A DNA stretch of 64,000 nt from Nonomuraea wenchangensis (GTDB taxonomy: Bacteria; Actinomycetota; Actinomycetes; Streptosporangiales; Streptosporangiaceae): NCBI RefSeq assembly GCF_900111685.1, contig NZ_FOHX01000015.1:185596-249595 (forward strand), in the 5' to 3' direction. Below, one piece after another: positions 7,184 through 17,865 of the stretch (the stretch's first letter is position 1; each line of letters begins with the position of its first letter). The translations under genes and the position numbers were made by a program. The notes beneath the pieces are model-generated. The model did not search any database. It was not told the origin of the DNA and saw nothing but the letters and a program-made list of their open reading frames with translations.

Positions 7184-9050
7184 CCACCGGCAGCTTCAGC
7201 GCCGACTTGCCGGGCGCGACCGTGAACTTCGTGCCCGGCGGGTAGCGCAGGGTGTAGTCGTAGTCGGTGGAGATGATCACCAGGCCCAGCCGGTGGCCCT
7301 TCTTGAACACGTGGTCCGTCGGCTGGAAGTCCCAGGTGAAGTCATACTCCTTGCCCGCCTTCAGCGGTTGCGTACGGTCCGCGCGGACGCGGTTGCGGAC
7401 GTCCAGCCAGCCCCGGGTGACGATCTTGTAAGGGGTCGTGGCCGTGCCCAGCGTCCGCAGCGCGGTGCACCCGGTGTCGCCAGGCACGCCCTGGCCGTAA
7501 CACAGGGTCTCGCCCGTCGGCACCAGGGTGCCGTTGGCCCGCACGTCGGCCCCGTAGTCGACGAGCAGCGCCGTCAGGTACGGCGAGGCGCCGTCCCGCA
7601 CCGAGGCCCGCACCGACACCGTCGGCGTCCCGGAGATCCGCACGTCGGCCGGCAGCTCACCTGTCGTGTACGCGAGCCGGTTCGGATCCGCGCCGGTGGC
7701 CTCGACGAGCTGCTCGGCCGTCCTCGTCTTCTGGTCGGTGAACGTCTCGCGCGGCGACAGCGGCCGCGGCAGCAGGCCCAGCTGCCCGCCGGAGCCCAGG
7801 TGGAGCGGGACGGACGCGGTGCCGGGCAGCGGCCACGAGGCGTGCCGCCCCCACTGGCCGGGGCCGATCTCGACGTCGGCCTGCGGCTCGCGCATGATGC
7901 CCGAGTCGATGCCGTGCAGCCAGTAGTCGAACCAGCCGTGGAGCTGGCGCAGCCACTCGGCGGTGCGCAGCGAGAACGGGTTCATGTGCGTGCCCTGGTG
8001 CAGCCAGATCTTGCGCGGCACGTGCCGCTTGGCCAGGGCGTACCACCATTGGGCGAACTGCTTGGTCTTGACGTTCCAGTCGTTCAGGCCGTGCACGACG
8101 AAGACGCTGGCCTTGACCTTGTTCACGTCGTTGAGGTAGTTGCGGGCGTCCCAGAGCGGGCTGTAGTCGCCGGTGATCCGGTCCTGGCCCGTGGTGATGG
8201 AGTCGATCAGGGCGCCGCACGCCTCCTGGCCGTTCTGCCTGGTGAGGACGTACTTGGCGAGCACGTCCAGGTCCTCGCCCTGGAAGCCTCCGGGGGCGAG
8301 GACGCCGCCGTTGGCGCGGTAGTAGTCGTACCAGCTGGAGATCGCGGCGATCGGGACGATCGTCTTCAGTCCCTCGACGCCGGTCGCGGCGACGGCGTTG
8401 GGCAGGGTGCCGTTGTAGGAGACGCCGATCATGCCGACCTTGCCGGTGGACCAGCCGGCCGCCACCGGGTTGCCGTCGGCGTCGAAGCCGCGGGCGCGGC
8501 CGTTGAGCCAGTCGATCGCGGCCTTCGGGCCGGCGGTCTCGTTGCGGTCGCCGGAGGTCGGGCAGCCCGTGGCCCGGCCGCTGCCGAGGTTCTCGACCAG
8601 GGCGATGGCGTACCCGCGGGGCAGGAAGTAGTTGTCGTAGTAGCCGGCGAAGGGCTCGGCGGCGAGCTTGTTCGCGAGTGATCTCAGCGTGGGGAGCGGG
8701 TTGCCGTTCTCGTCCACGTCCACGGTGTGGTTGGCGACGTCGTTGCCGCCCGCGTAGTAGGGACTGGCCTCCATGATGACCGGGACCTTGAGCCCGGCGT
8801 CGGTCTCCTTGGGGCGCAGGATGTCCACGGCGACCCGGTCGGGGGCTCCGTCGTTGTCGCTGTCGGTGCCCGCGACCTCGACGTACACGGTCTGCTTGAT
8901 GGCGTCGGCGCGGGAGAAGACCGGCTGGGTCGCGTGGTTCTCGACCTTGATGCCGGGGGTGTCTGCTGCTGCGGCGGCGGGGGTGGTGCCGGTCAGAGCC
9001 GCGACGAGAAGCGCGGCCAGCGGCATGGCGAGTGCCTTACGGGAGGGCAT
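7164..9050 (-). CDS. Secreted Xaa-Pro dipeptidyl-peptidase (S15 family)
   Basis: A serine peptidase that removes X-Pro dipeptides from exported or medium peptides. The signal peptide is MPSRKALAMPLAALLVAALT with an AAAAA-type cleavage region, counting from ATG 9050, which has GGAG upstream; ATG 9068 gives six extra residues. The nucleophile is in GVSYNGT (about residue 211), the acid in HGLNDWNV and the base His in HQGTHMNP. The C-terminal half is the beta-rich S15 domain (VRASVRDGASPYLTALLVDY cut here as VRASVRDG...LTALLVDYG). The length of about 628 residues fits secreted actinobacterial members. Confidence 0.9.
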   Translation of the reverse strand: MPSRKALAMPLAALLVAALTGTTPAAAAADTPGIKVENHATQPVFSRADAIKQTVYVEVAGTDSDNDGAPDRVAVDILRPKETDAGLKVPVIMEASPYYAGGNDVANHTVDVDENGNPLPTLRSLANKLAAEPFAGYYDNYFLPRGYAIALVENLGSGRATGCPTSGDRNETAGPKAAIDWLNGRARGFDADGNPVAAGWSTGKVGMIGVSYNGTLPNAVAATGVEGLKTIVPIAAISSWYDYYRANGGVLAPGGFQGEDLDVLAKYVLTRQNGQEACGALIDSITTGQDRITGDYSPLWDARNYLNDVNKVKASVFVVHGLNDWNVKTKQFAQWWYALAKRHVPRKIWLHQGTHMNPFSLRTAEWLRQLHGWFDYWLHGIDSGIMREPQADVEIGPGQWGRHASWPLPGTASVPLHLGSGGQLGLLPRPLSPRETFTDQKTRTAEQLVEATGADPNRLAYTTGELPADVRISGTPTVSVRASVRDGASPYLTALLVDYGADVRANGTLVPTGETLCYGQGVPGDTGCTALRTLGTATTPYKIVTRGWLDVRNRVRADRTQPLKAGKEYDFTWDFQPTDHVFKKGHRLGLVIISTDYDYTLRYPPGTKFTVAPGKSALKLPVVTPARW

Positions 9051-9211
9051 GCTTGGAATCTCCGCCAAGATCGGCCGTCAAGCAAGAGGTGATTCCCACC
9101 CCAAAGTTGGGCAAAACAGCACAGCCCCGCTAGCGTGTCCGATGGCGCGGACCTCAGGTCACGGTCGCGCTTGATGTCGATAACGGAGCGGTTGCGACCC
9201 TGTGCGCCGGT

Positions 9212-9240
9212 TTGGTCTGCCCTGGTCAAGCAACTATCTT
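9212..9240 (+). promoter_or_regulatory. Predicted housekeeping promoter of the nucleoside import operon
   Basis: TTGGTC at 9212-9217 and TATCTT at 9235-9240 are separated by exactly 17 bp, in the gap between the divergent peptidase and the substrate-binding protein. Transcription would begin near 9247, about 65 bp before the TTG start. This is based on consensus match only. Confidence 0.5.
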
Positions 9241-9310
9241 CCGTGCAGGTGCCGTACGTTTATTCGCGCCTGCGATGAACCCGACGGCGGGGAAATGGAA
9301 GGGAGTCGCC

Positions 9311-10381
9311 TTGCTCGGCAAGCGATTCAACAGGATGGCGCTCGGCTCCGTGGCCGGCGTCATGCTCATGGCAGCGGCCGCCTGTGGCGGCGACAGCGGG
9401 GGAACCACGGCCAGCGAGGCGCCGAGCAGCGCCGGAGCCTCCAGCGAGGCGGCGAAGGGCGCGCTCAAGGTCGGCCTGGCCTTCGACATCGGCGGGCGCG
9501 GTGACAAGTCCTTCAACGACGCGGCGTACGCGGGCCTGGAGAAGGCCAAGACGGACCTCGGCGCCGAGATCAAGGAGCTGAGCCCGGCGGCCGACGGCTC
9601 CAACCGCGGCGACCTGCTGCGTCAGCTCGCCGACGCGGGCTACAACCCGATCATCGGCGTGGGCTTCGCCTACGGCGATGACATCAAGAAGACGGCCGAG
9701 GAATACCCGGACATCCAGTTCGCGGTCGTCGACTCCGCCTCCAACGGGCCCAACGTGACTGGCCTGCTGTTCGCCGAGGAGCAGGGCTCCTACCTGGCGG
9801 GCGTCGCGGCCGCGCTCAAGTCGAAGGAAGGCCACGTCGGCTTCGTCGGCGGCGTCGAGAACGACCTGATCAAGAAGTTCCAGGCGGGCTTCCAGGCGGG
9901 TGTGAAGTCGGTCAAGGCGGACGCCAAGATCGATGTCACGTATATCAGCCCCGACGGCGACTTCTCCGGCTTCAAGGCCCCCGACAAGGGCAAGATCGCG
10001 GCCCAGAAGATGTACCAGGACGGCGCGGACATCGTCTACCACGCCTCCGGCGACTCCGGTCTCGGCGTCTTCCAGGCGGCGGCCGCGGCCGGGAAGCTGG
10101 CCATCGGCGTCGACTCCGACCAGCGCCAGACGGTCAAGGAGGCCGACCTGCAGAAGGTCATCATGACCTCGATGCTGAAGCGGGTGGACGTCGGCGTCTT
10201 CGAGTTCATCAAGGCCATCCAGGGCGGCGCCAAGGGCGGCACCGACACCGTCTACGACCTGAAGGTCGACGGCGTGGGCCTCTCCACCACCGGTGGCGAG
10301 ATCGACGACATCAAGGACAAGCTCGACGCTGCCAAGCAGGACATCGTCGACGGCAAGATCACGGTTCCGGCCAAGCCGTAA
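9311..10381 (+). CDS. BMP-family nucleoside-binding lipoprotein
   Basis: The substrate-binding subunit of a nucleoside ABC importer, anchored outside the membrane by lipid. TTG 9311 is chosen because GGAAGGGAG lies just upstream and it puts a signal peptide directly before the lipobox LMAAAACGG. The open frame runs back to 9212, but that would place a long non-signal stretch first. The mature protein shows BMP/PnrA features: VGLAFDIGGRGDKSFND, NPIIGVGFAYGD, ALKSKEGHVGFVGGVE and VYHASGDSGLGVF. It leads an operon with ATPase, two permeases, cytidine deaminase and thymidine phosphorylase, which supports nucleosides as ligand. Confidence 0.92.
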   Translation: MLGKRFNRMALGSVAGVMLMAAAACGGDSGGTTASEAPSSAGASSEAAKGALKVGLAFDIGGRGDKSFNDAAYAGLEKAKTDLGAEIKELSPAADGSNRGDLLRQLADAGYNPIIGVGFAYGDDIKKTAEEYPDIQFAVVDSASNGPNVTGLLFAEEQGSYLAGVAAALKSKEGHVGFVGGVENDLIKKFQAGFQAGVKSVKADAKIDVTYISPDGDFSGFKAPDKGKIAAQKMYQDGADIVYHASGDSGLGVFQAAAAAGKLAIGVDSDQRQTVKEADLQKVIMTSMLKRVDVGVFEFIKAIQGGAKGGTDTVYDLKVDGVGLSTTGGEIDDIKDKLDAAKQDIVDGKITVPAKP

Positions 10382-10401
10382 CCCTGGGCAGGACCGACAT
10401 C

Positions 10402-10429
10402 GAGGGCCCGAAGGCAGCTTCGGGCCCTC
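10402..10429 (+). terminator. Strong hairpin after the binding-protein gene
   Basis: GAGGGCCCGAAG (10402-10413) pairs perfectly with 10418-10429 across a GCAG loop: 12 bp. There is no T-run, so it is more likely a partial terminator or 3'-end stabiliser that lets the binding protein be made in excess over the ATPase and permeases, a common arrangement in ABC operons. Confidence 0.6.
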
Positions 10430-10463
10430 TGTCTACCCCCGCCCTGCTCCTAGGAGAGGCGAA

Positions 10464-12074
10464 ATGAGTGCTGACACCCTGGCCACGGCGCGACCCGCCG
10501 TAGAGCTGGAGGGCATCACCAAGCGTTTCCCCGGTGTCGTCGCGAACCATGACATCCGCATCGTCGTCGAACCCGGGACGGTGCACGCCATCGTCGGGGA
10601 GAACGGCGCGGGCAAGTCCACCCTGATGAAGATCCTCTACGGCATGCAGAAGCCGGACGAGGGCACCATCAAGGTGAACGGCGAAGAAGTGAGCTTCCGC
10701 TCGCCGAGCGACGCCATCGCCGTCGGCATCGGCATGGTGCACCAGCACTTCATGCTGGCCGACAACCTCACCGTGCTGGAGAACATCGTTCTCGGCGCGG
10801 AGCCCACCCGGGCCGGGCTGCTCGACACCGGCAGGGCCCGCGCCCGCATCGCCGAGCTGGCCGAGGCGCACGGCCTGCGGGTCGACCCCGACCGGCTCGT
10901 GGAGGACCTCGGCGTCGGCGACCGCCAGCGGGTCGAGATCCTCAAGGTGCTCTACCGGGGCGCCCGCATCCTCATTCTCGACGAGCCGACGGCCGTCCTG
11001 GTGCCCCAGGAGGTCGAGGAGCTCTTCCAGAACCTGCGCGAGCTCAAGGCCGAGGGCCTGACCGTCATCTTCATCTCCCACAAGCTCGACGAGGTGCTCG
11101 GCATCGCCGACGCGATCACCGTGATCCGGCGCGGCACCACCGTCGCCGCCATGCCGCGCGCCGAGGTGACCAGCGCCCGCCAGCTCGCCGAGCTGATGGT
11201 CGGCAGCGAGCTGCCCACCCCCGAGACCCGCGAGTCCACCGTGACCGACCGGCTGGCGTTCCGGGTCGCGCACCTCACCGTGGAGGCCGACGGCCACCAC
11301 CCCGCGCCCAAGGGCGTCCCGGTCGAGGAGTACGCCGCCCAGCTGCGCGCCGACGGCACGCGGCTGCTGCTGGATGACGTGTCGTTCGACATCCACCAGG
11401 GCGAGATCCTCGGCATCGCCGGCGTCGAGGGCAACGGCCAGTCCGAGCTGATCGAGGCCATCATGGGCATCCGCGCCGCGCACGGCGCGATCGCGCTCGG
11501 CGAGCAGGACATGAGCTCCTGGCCGACGTTGCGCCGCCGCGAGGCCGGCATCGGCTACATCCCCGAGGACCGTCACCGCCAGGGGCTGCTCCTGGAGGCA
11601 TCGCTCTGGGAGAACCGGGTGCTCGGCCACCAGACCAGGAAGCCCGCCAGGAAGGGCATCTGGATCGACCGGCGCGCCGCCAGGGAGGACACCGAGCGCA
11701 TCGTCAAGGACTACGACGTCCGCACTCCGGGCGTCGAAACCCTGGCACTCGCGCTGTCCGGCGGCAACCAGCAGAAGCTCATCGTCGGCCGCGAGATGAG
11801 CGGCGAGCCCAGGTTCCTCATCGCCGCGCACCCCACGCGCGGTGTGGATGTCGGCGCGCAGGCCGCCATCTGGGACCATCTCCGCGACGCCCGTGCGGCG
11901 GGCCTCGCCGTGCTGCTGATCTCCGCCGACCTCGACGAGCTGATCGGCCTGTCCGACACCATCCGGGTCATCTACCGAGGGCGCCTCGTGGCGTCGCTCG
12001 ACCCGTCCGACATCACGCCCGAGCGGCTGGGCGGCTACATGACCGGCGCCATCGCCGGCAATGAGGAGTCGTGA
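10464..12074 (+). CDS. Nucleoside ABC importer ATPase, two fused nucleotide-binding domains
   Basis: A 536-residue double ATPase that powers nucleoside uptake. ATG 10464 follows AGGAGAGGCGAA; the frame is open further upstream but without a start supported by a ribosome site. Domain 1 has Walker A GENGAGKST, an LGVGDRQRVEI signature and Walker B ILILDEPTAV. Domain 2 has a degenerate Walker A (GVEGNGQSE) and a full LSGGNQQKLIVGREM signature. This asymmetry is normal for RbsA/NupO-type ATPases. The stop overlaps the next start (TGATG). Confidence 0.93.
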   Translation: MSADTLATARPAVELEGITKRFPGVVANHDIRIVVEPGTVHAIVGENGAGKSTLMKILYGMQKPDEGTIKVNGEEVSFRSPSDAIAVGIGMVHQHFMLADNLTVLENIVLGAEPTRAGLLDTGRARARIAELAEAHGLRVDPDRLVEDLGVGDRQRVEILKVLYRGARILILDEPTAVLVPQEVEELFQNLRELKAEGLTVIFISHKLDEVLGIADAITVIRRGTTVAAMPRAEVTSARQLAELMVGSELPTPETRESTVTDRLAFRVAHLTVEADGHHPAPKGVPVEEYAAQLRADGTRLLLDDVSFDIHQGEILGIAGVEGNGQSELIEAIMGIRAAHGAIALGEQDMSSWPTLRRREAGIGYIPEDRHRQGLLLEASLWENRVLGHQTRKPARKGIWIDRRAAREDTERIVKDYDVRTPGVETLALALSGGNQQKLIVGREMSGEPRFLIAAHPTRGVDVGAQAAIWDHLRDARAAGLAVLLISADLDELIGLSDTIRVIYRGRLVASLDPSDITPERLGGYMTGAIAGNEES

Positions 12075-13219
12075 TGCCCGCGGGGCTCAACCGGGCGCTG
12101 CTCACCGTGGCCGGCGTCGTCATCGCGATCGTGCTGGCCATCGCGATCTCCAGCGTGGCGATCACCGCGGCGGGCGCCAGTCCACTGGACGCCTTCGCCG
12201 CCTTCTTCGACTTCGGCGACAGCGAGCGGGCCCAGTCGAACGGCATCGCGGCCTTCCTCAACCGGGCGGTGCCGCTGTTCATCGCCGGCCTGGCCGTGTC
12301 CGTCGGCTTCCGCATGAACCTCTTCAACATCGGCGTGGAGGGCCAGTACCGGCTCGCCGCGATCGTCGCGGCCTACGTGGGCTCCACGTTCACCGCGCCC
12401 GCGCCGATCCAGATCGCGGTGATCATCATCGTGGCGGCGGCCACCGGCGGCCTCTACGCGCTCATCCCCGCGGTCATGAAGGTGACCAGGGGCGTGAACG
12501 AGGTCATCGCCACGATCATGCTCAACTACATCGCGCTCAGCCTGACGGCCTACCTGGTGCGCGGGCCGTTCGCGGGCGAGCGCGCGGCCGGGCAGCTCAC
12601 CACGACCACTCCGAAGCTGCCGGAGTCGGCCATGTTCCCGAACCTCAACTTCATCTTCGACTGGTTCGGGCTGGTCGCGCCCACCCGCGGCGGCGGCCTG
12701 CAGGGTTTCCTGCTGGTGGCGATCGTGCTCGGCGTGATCGTCTGGATCGTGCTGGAGCGCACCCGCTTCGGCTTCGACGTCAAGGCCAGCGGGCTCAACG
12801 GCCCGGCGGCGCTCGCCTCCGGCGTCAACCCCAAGAAGATGATCATCGCGGCGATGGTGATGTCCGGCGGCATCGCCGGGCTCATCGGACTGCCCGAGAT
12901 CCTCGGGGACAAGGGCGCGTTCAACTCCAACTTCACCGCGGGCCTCGGCTTCCTCGGCATCGCCGTGGCGCTGCTCGGCCGCAACAAGCCGGTCGGCATC
13001 GCGTTCGCCGCGCTGCTGTTCGCCTTCCTCGACCGGGCGCAGGGCTCGCTGCAGTTCGCGGGGGTGCCGTCGTCGGTGGTCACCATCATCCAGGCGGTGA
13101 TCGTGCTGCTGGTCGTCATCGCCAACGAGGTCACGAACCGGCTGGCGCTGCGCATCGAGGAGCGCCGGGCGGCGCAGCAGCTCGGCAGGGACAATGATCC
13201 GGTTGAGGTGACCGCATGA
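12074..13219 (+). CDS. Nucleoside ABC importer permease 1
   Basis: A 381-residue permease of the RbsC/BmpC fold with about nine hydrophobic segments. GFRMNLFNIGVEGQYRLAA (about 76-94) is the typical 'NIGVEGQ' motif of nucleoside permeases. ATG 12074 is preceded by GAGGAG at five bases and overlaps the ATPase stop. It pairs with the permease at 13216 to form the channel. Confidence 0.92.
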   Translation: MPAGLNRALLTVAGVVIAIVLAIAISSVAITAAGASPLDAFAAFFDFGDSERAQSNGIAAFLNRAVPLFIAGLAVSVGFRMNLFNIGVEGQYRLAAIVAAYVGSTFTAPAPIQIAVIIIVAAATGGLYALIPAVMKVTRGVNEVIATIMLNYIALSLTAYLVRGPFAGERAAGQLTTTTPKLPESAMFPNLNFIFDWFGLVAPTRGGGLQGFLLVAIVLGVIVWIVLERTRFGFDVKASGLNGPAALASGVNPKKMIIAAMVMSGGIAGLIGLPEILGDKGAFNSNFTAGLGFLGIAVALLGRNKPVGIAFAALLFAFLDRAQGSLQFAGVPSSVVTIIQAVIVLLVVIANEVTNRLALRIEERRAAQQLGRDNDPVEVTA

Positions 13220-14496
13220 CCAGGGTACGCAAATACCACCTGACGCTCATCGGCGTCGCCGCGCTCCTGCTGGTGGTGTCGCTGGTGCGGGTCATCACCG
13301 GTCACAACGACATCACCTCGTCCGGCATGTTCTCCGCGGCCCTGCTGCTGGCCGTGCCCATCGGCCTCGCCGGGCTCGGCGGCCTCTGGGCCGAACGGGC
13401 CGGCGTGGTGAACATCGGTCTCGAAGGCATGATGGTGCTCGGCACCTGGTCCGCCGGCTGGGCGGGCTACCAGTGGGGCCCGTGGGCCGCGCTCGTCGCC
13501 GGCCTGCTGGCCGGCGCGATCGGCGGGCTCATCCACGCCGTCGCCACCATCTCCTTCGGCGTCGACCACATCATCAGCGGCGTCGCCATCAACCTGCTCG
13601 GCCCCGGCGTCACCCGCTTCCTGTCCGAAGTCCTCTACAAGGAGGGCACGACGGCCTCGGTGGCCGGCGCGGGCATCACCACCTCGCCGCCGCTCAGCTC
13701 GCCGCCGCCGACGCCGAGCCTGCCGCTGCTGTCGGACGGGCCCGACCTGCTCGGCAAGCTGGAGAGCACGCACTGGTTCCTGCTGTCCGACCTCGCCGGC
13801 CTGCTGCGCGGTCTGACGCACGAGGTCAACCTGCTGCTCGTGCTGGCGGTGCTGCTGTTGCCGCTGACGTACGCCGTGCTCTGGCGCACCTCCTTCGGCC
13901 TGCGGCTGCGCTCGGCGGGGGAGAACCCGTGGGCGGCCGAGTCGCTGGGCGTCAACGTCTACCGGATCAAGTACATCGCGGTCGTCATCTCCGGCGCGTT
14001 CGCCGGACTCGGCGGCGTGTTCCTGGTCTTCTTCGCCAACAAGTACGTCGAGGGCCAGACGCAGGGACGCGGCTTCATCGGCCTGGCCACCATGATCTTC
14101 GGCAACTGGCGGCCCGGTGGCCTCGCCGCCGGCGCGGCGCTGTTCGGCTACGCCGACGGCCTGCAGCTGCGCAGCAAGGAGGCCGTCGTCTCCTTCTTCC
14201 TGTTCGGAGCGGTGCTGCTGCTCGCCTACCTGGTGATCCAGATCCGCCGCCTGACCGCGCCCGACCGGCCCGCCGACCTGGTGGCCGGCGCCTCACGGCA
14301 GTACGTGAGGATGGCCTTCGCCACCCTCGGTATGATCGTGCTGTTCTGGCTCTGGCTGACCGTTGACCGGCTTCCGGACGAGTTCGTCTACATCACACCA
14401 CACGTGCTCACGCTGCTCGTGCTGCTGGTGGCTTCGCAGCGGCTGCGGATGCCCAAGGCCGACGGCGTGCGCTATCGCCGGGGGGAACAGCATTGA
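13216..14496 (+). CDS. Nucleoside ABC importer permease 2
   Basis: A 426-residue permease and partner of the preceding gene (ATGA overlap). GLWAERAGVVNIGLEGMM (about 56-73) is the equivalent motif of the second nucleoside permease type. A proline/serine-rich loop (PPLSSPPPTPSLPLLSDG, about 156-173) separates the membrane segments, and there are two additional C-terminal helices beyond the usual core. Confidence 0.92.
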   Translation: MTRVRKYHLTLIGVAALLLVVSLVRVITGHNDITSSGMFSAALLLAVPIGLAGLGGLWAERAGVVNIGLEGMMVLGTWSAGWAGYQWGPWAALVAGLLAGAIGGLIHAVATISFGVDHIISGVAINLLGPGVTRFLSEVLYKEGTTASVAGAGITTSPPLSSPPPTPSLPLLSDGPDLLGKLESTHWFLLSDLAGLLRGLTHEVNLLLVLAVLLLPLTYAVLWRTSFGLRLRSAGENPWAAESLGVNVYRIKYIAVVISGAFAGLGGVFLVFFANKYVEGQTQGRGFIGLATMIFGNWRPGGLAAGAALFGYADGLQLRSKEAVVSFFLFGAVLLLAYLVIQIRRLTAPDRPADLVAGASRQYVRMAFATLGMIVLFWLWLTVDRLPDEFVYITPHVLTLLVLLVASQRLRMPKADGVRYRRGEQH

Positions 14497-14893
14497 GCGA
14501 GCACATTCAATGGGAGCCGCTGCGTGAGGCGGCGGCCGAGGCCATGCGCTACGCGTACGCGCCCTACTCGAAGTTCCCGGTGGGGGCGGCCGCCCTCGTC
14601 GACGACGGACGGGTCGTCACCGGGTGCAACGTCGAGAACGCCTCCTACGGCGTCGGCCTGTGCGCCGAGTGCGGGCTCGTGTCGGAGCTGCAGCGCACCG
14701 GCGGCGGCCGGCTCGTGGCCTTCACCTGCGTGGACGGCCACGGCGAGCTGCTGATGCCGTGCGGGCGCTGCCGTCAGCTCCTCTACGAGTTCGGCGGCGA
14801 CGACCTGCTGGTCGAGACCGTCGACGGGCCCAAGACGATGACGGAGATCCTGCCGTACGCGTTCGGGCCGCAGGACCTCAGCCGGAGCTCGTG

Positions 14894-14894
<1 letters not shown>
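14493..14894 (+). CDS. cdd: Cytidine deaminase
   Basis: Converts cytidine and deoxycytidine to uridine/deoxyuridine in pyrimidine salvage. The 133-residue small tetrameric type has the zinc site split as CAE (LCAECG, about 52-57) and PCGRC (about 88-92), with the substrate loop NVENASYG before it. The TTG start at 14493 overlaps the permease stop and has GGGGGAA upstream. Being cotranscribed with the importer links uptake directly to catabolism. Confidence 0.95.
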
Positions 14895-16174
<1,280 letters not shown>

Positions 16175-16192
16175 CTCGCCCCGGGCCGGCGG

Positions 16193-16591
16193 TCAGCGGG
16201 CCGCCAGGCCGGGGAGGGCAGGGGCCTCGGCGAAGATCTCCTGGAGGACGGCGCGCTGCGTCGGCAGCGCCGCCGCATGGCGCGTGCGTCCTTCGGGCGT
16301 GATGCACACGAAGATGCCACGCCGGTCGGAGCTGCAGGCGTCGCGCGTGACCAGCGCGGCCTTCTCCAGCCGGGCGACCACCCGCGAGAGCGCGCTCTGG
16401 CTCAGGTGCACCTCGTCGCAGAGCTCCTGCAGCCGGAGTTTGCGGTCGTGGTGGACGATCCGGTCGAGCACCTCGAACTCGCTCGGCCCCAGCCCGTGCC
16501 GATCGCCCAGCTCGCGCTCCAGCGCGCACATGGCCTTGGAATGCATGGCCAGGACGTAACGCCAGGTGCCGACCACGACTTGCTCGTCCAT
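16193..16591 (-). CDS. MarR-family transcriptional regulator
   Basis: A protein of about 132 residues with a classic winged helix: LQELCDEVHLSQSALSRVVARLEKA (cut: LQELCDEVHLSQSALS / RVVARLEKA), wing SSDRRGIFVCITPEG. ATG 16591 (MDEQVVVG) is the conserved-looking start; ATG 16633 would add 14 residues and would be nearly leaderless from a TATTAT -10 box. An ATGCA-GG-TGCAT repeat lies upstream, suggesting autorepression. It converges on deoA and is divergent from the lipoprotein at 16797; the ligand is unknown. Confidence 0.88.
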   Translation of the reverse strand: MDEQVVVGTWRYVLAMHSKAMCALERELGDRHGLGPSEFEVLDRIVHHDRKLRLQELCDEVHLSQSALSRVVARLEKAALVTRDACSSDRRGIFVCITPEGRTRHAAALPTQRAVLQEIFAEAPALPGLAAR

Positions 16592-16636
16592 GGGGCGGAC
16601 AGTACCACCCGGCGAAAGCTCATGCAATGGCATCTA

Positions 16637-16648
16637 ATGCAGGTGCAT
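16637..16648. promoter_or_regulatory. Inverted repeat at the MarR promoter
   Basis: ATGCA (16637-16641) and TGCAT (16644-16648) face each other two bases apart. A second GCAT/ATGC pair overlaps it at 16630-16640, and a minus-strand TATTAT hexamer is adjacent. This AT-rich, symmetric spot is a plausible operator for the MarR gene downstream. Confidence 0.45.
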
Positions 16649-16796
16649 AATATGTATGTCCAGGTATCGCTCTGGGTGTCGGCGTCCCGGCAAGGCCGAC
16701 ATATGCGGATAAGGGCGGCCGGGCGGGCCGCGAAAAAACGCGGTCCGATCAGGGGAAACGCCGCTTGCGGTGGCGCGCGGTGGGCATTTACCGGGC

Positions 16797-17486
16797 ATGC
16801 GACCGTCATCCCCGTCCGGCGTCCGGCCGCCGCGTCTCCGCGTCGCCGTCCACCTCGCCGGTCTAGCCGCGCTCGCCGTGCTCACCGCGTGCGGCCCGGC
16901 GACCCAGACCGCCATGTCCGGCGGCCCGCCCGCGTCCCGGTCCTCGTCGGAGGACCCGCGGGAAGACTCGTCGGGGGACCCCGTGGGGGAGGCGCCTGAG
17001 GACTCGTACGAGGACCAGGGCCCGTCGGGCGGCTCCACGACCTCCGGCGGCAGCACCTCGACCAGCACCAGCGAGGTGGACGTCGACCGGGACGACATGG
17101 AGCCGGCCGTCGTGACCTCCGTCCGCTACGCCGCCCACGACACCTACGACCGCGTCGTCATCGACCTCGACGGCGACGTGCCCGGCTACAACGTCAAATG
17201 GGTGGACGAGTTCGTCCAGGACGGCTCAGGCCGCCCGATCGACGTGCGCGGCGGGGCCTACCTGCAGATCACGCTCTTCCCCGCGCACGCGCACGACGAG
17301 AACGGCGTGCCCACCTGGAAGGGCGGCCCGGTCTACCCGGCCGACCTCGACAACCTCACCGACGTCGTACGCACCGGCGACTTCGAGGGCCGCGTCGGCA
17401 TCGGCCTGGTGCTCGCCAGACAGGCGGCCTTCCAGATCCAGGAGCAGGGCGGGCCGAACCGGCTGGTGCTCGACGTGGCACACTGA
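16797..17486 (+). CDS. Secreted lipoprotein with AMIN-like domain
   Basis: About 229 residues. A signal peptide ending in lipobox LAVLTACG is followed by a low-complexity Ser/Asp/Glu/Gly linker (about 35-95). A C-terminal beta-rich domain begins VTSVRYAAHDTYDRVVIDL and ends PNRLVLDVAH, the pattern of AMIN-like domains that bind cell-wall material in actinobacteria. ATG 16797 places the signal peptide at the N-terminus; an upstream start would add nine residues. No enzyme motif is seen. A wall-associated binding protein is the best guess. Confidence 0.75.
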   Translation: MRPSSPSGVRPPRLRVAVHLAGLAALAVLTACGPATQTAMSGGPPASRSSSEDPREDSSGDPVGEAPEDSYEDQGPSGGSTTSGGSTSTSTSEVDVDRDDMEPAVVTSVRYAAHDTYDRVVIDLDGDVPGYNVKWVDEFVQDGSGRPIDVRGGAYLQITLFPAHAHDENGVPTWKGGPVYPADLDNLTDVVRTGDFEGRVGIGLVLARQAAFQIQEQGGPNRLVLDVAH

Positions 17487-17490
17487 CCCC

Positions 17491-17841
17491 GTGGTGAGAA
17501 AGATCGAGGGCCCGGCCCGCATCCCCGTCCCCGGCGGAAAGCTCATCGACGAGCACATCGGCCGTGTCAACAGCGGCGACGAGGCGGTCTCCATCGCCCA
17601 CATGACCGCCCCGCCCGGCTGGGAGGAGCCGCCGCAGACGCCGTCGTTCACCGAGTACACCCTCGTCCTGCGCGGCTCGGTGATCGTCGAGCACGACGGC
17701 GGCCGTACGGAGATCGCGGCCGGGCAGTCGGTGGTCACCGAGCCGGGCGAGAGGATCCGCTACAGCGCGGGCCCCGAAGGGGCCGAATACGTCGCCGTGT
17801 GCCTGCCCGCGTTCTCGCCCGACGGCGCCGGTCGCGACTGA
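17491..17841 (+). CDS. Cupin-domain protein
   Basis: A 116-residue single cupin barrel starting with GTG 17491, five bases after the lipoprotein gene. The core is PPGWEEPPQTPSFTEYTLVL...GSVIVEHDGG and the second motif AAGQSVVTEPGERIRYSA. The usual metal-binding His residues of motif 1 are largely absent, with only Glu residues in place, so a ligand-binding rather than a metalloenzyme role is possible. Function unknown. Confidence 0.75.
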   Translation: MVRKIEGPARIPVPGGKLIDEHIGRVNSGDEAVSIAHMTAPPGWEEPPQTPSFTEYTLVLRGSVIVEHDGGRTEIAAGQSVVTEPGERIRYSAGPEGAEYVAVCLPAFSPDGAGRD

Positions 17842-17865
17842 CGCCGCTGGTCATATCATGGGCGG

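Noticed and set aside
9212..9310. Longer N-terminus of the BMP binding protein (from GTG 9212)
   Set aside because: It would precede the signal peptide with 33 residues and overlap the predicted promoter; TTG 9311 has a good ribosome site.
10293..10463. Upstream extension of the nucleoside ATPase
   Set aside because: It overlaps the binding-protein gene and runs through the 12-bp hairpin; ATG 10464 has AGGAGAGG.
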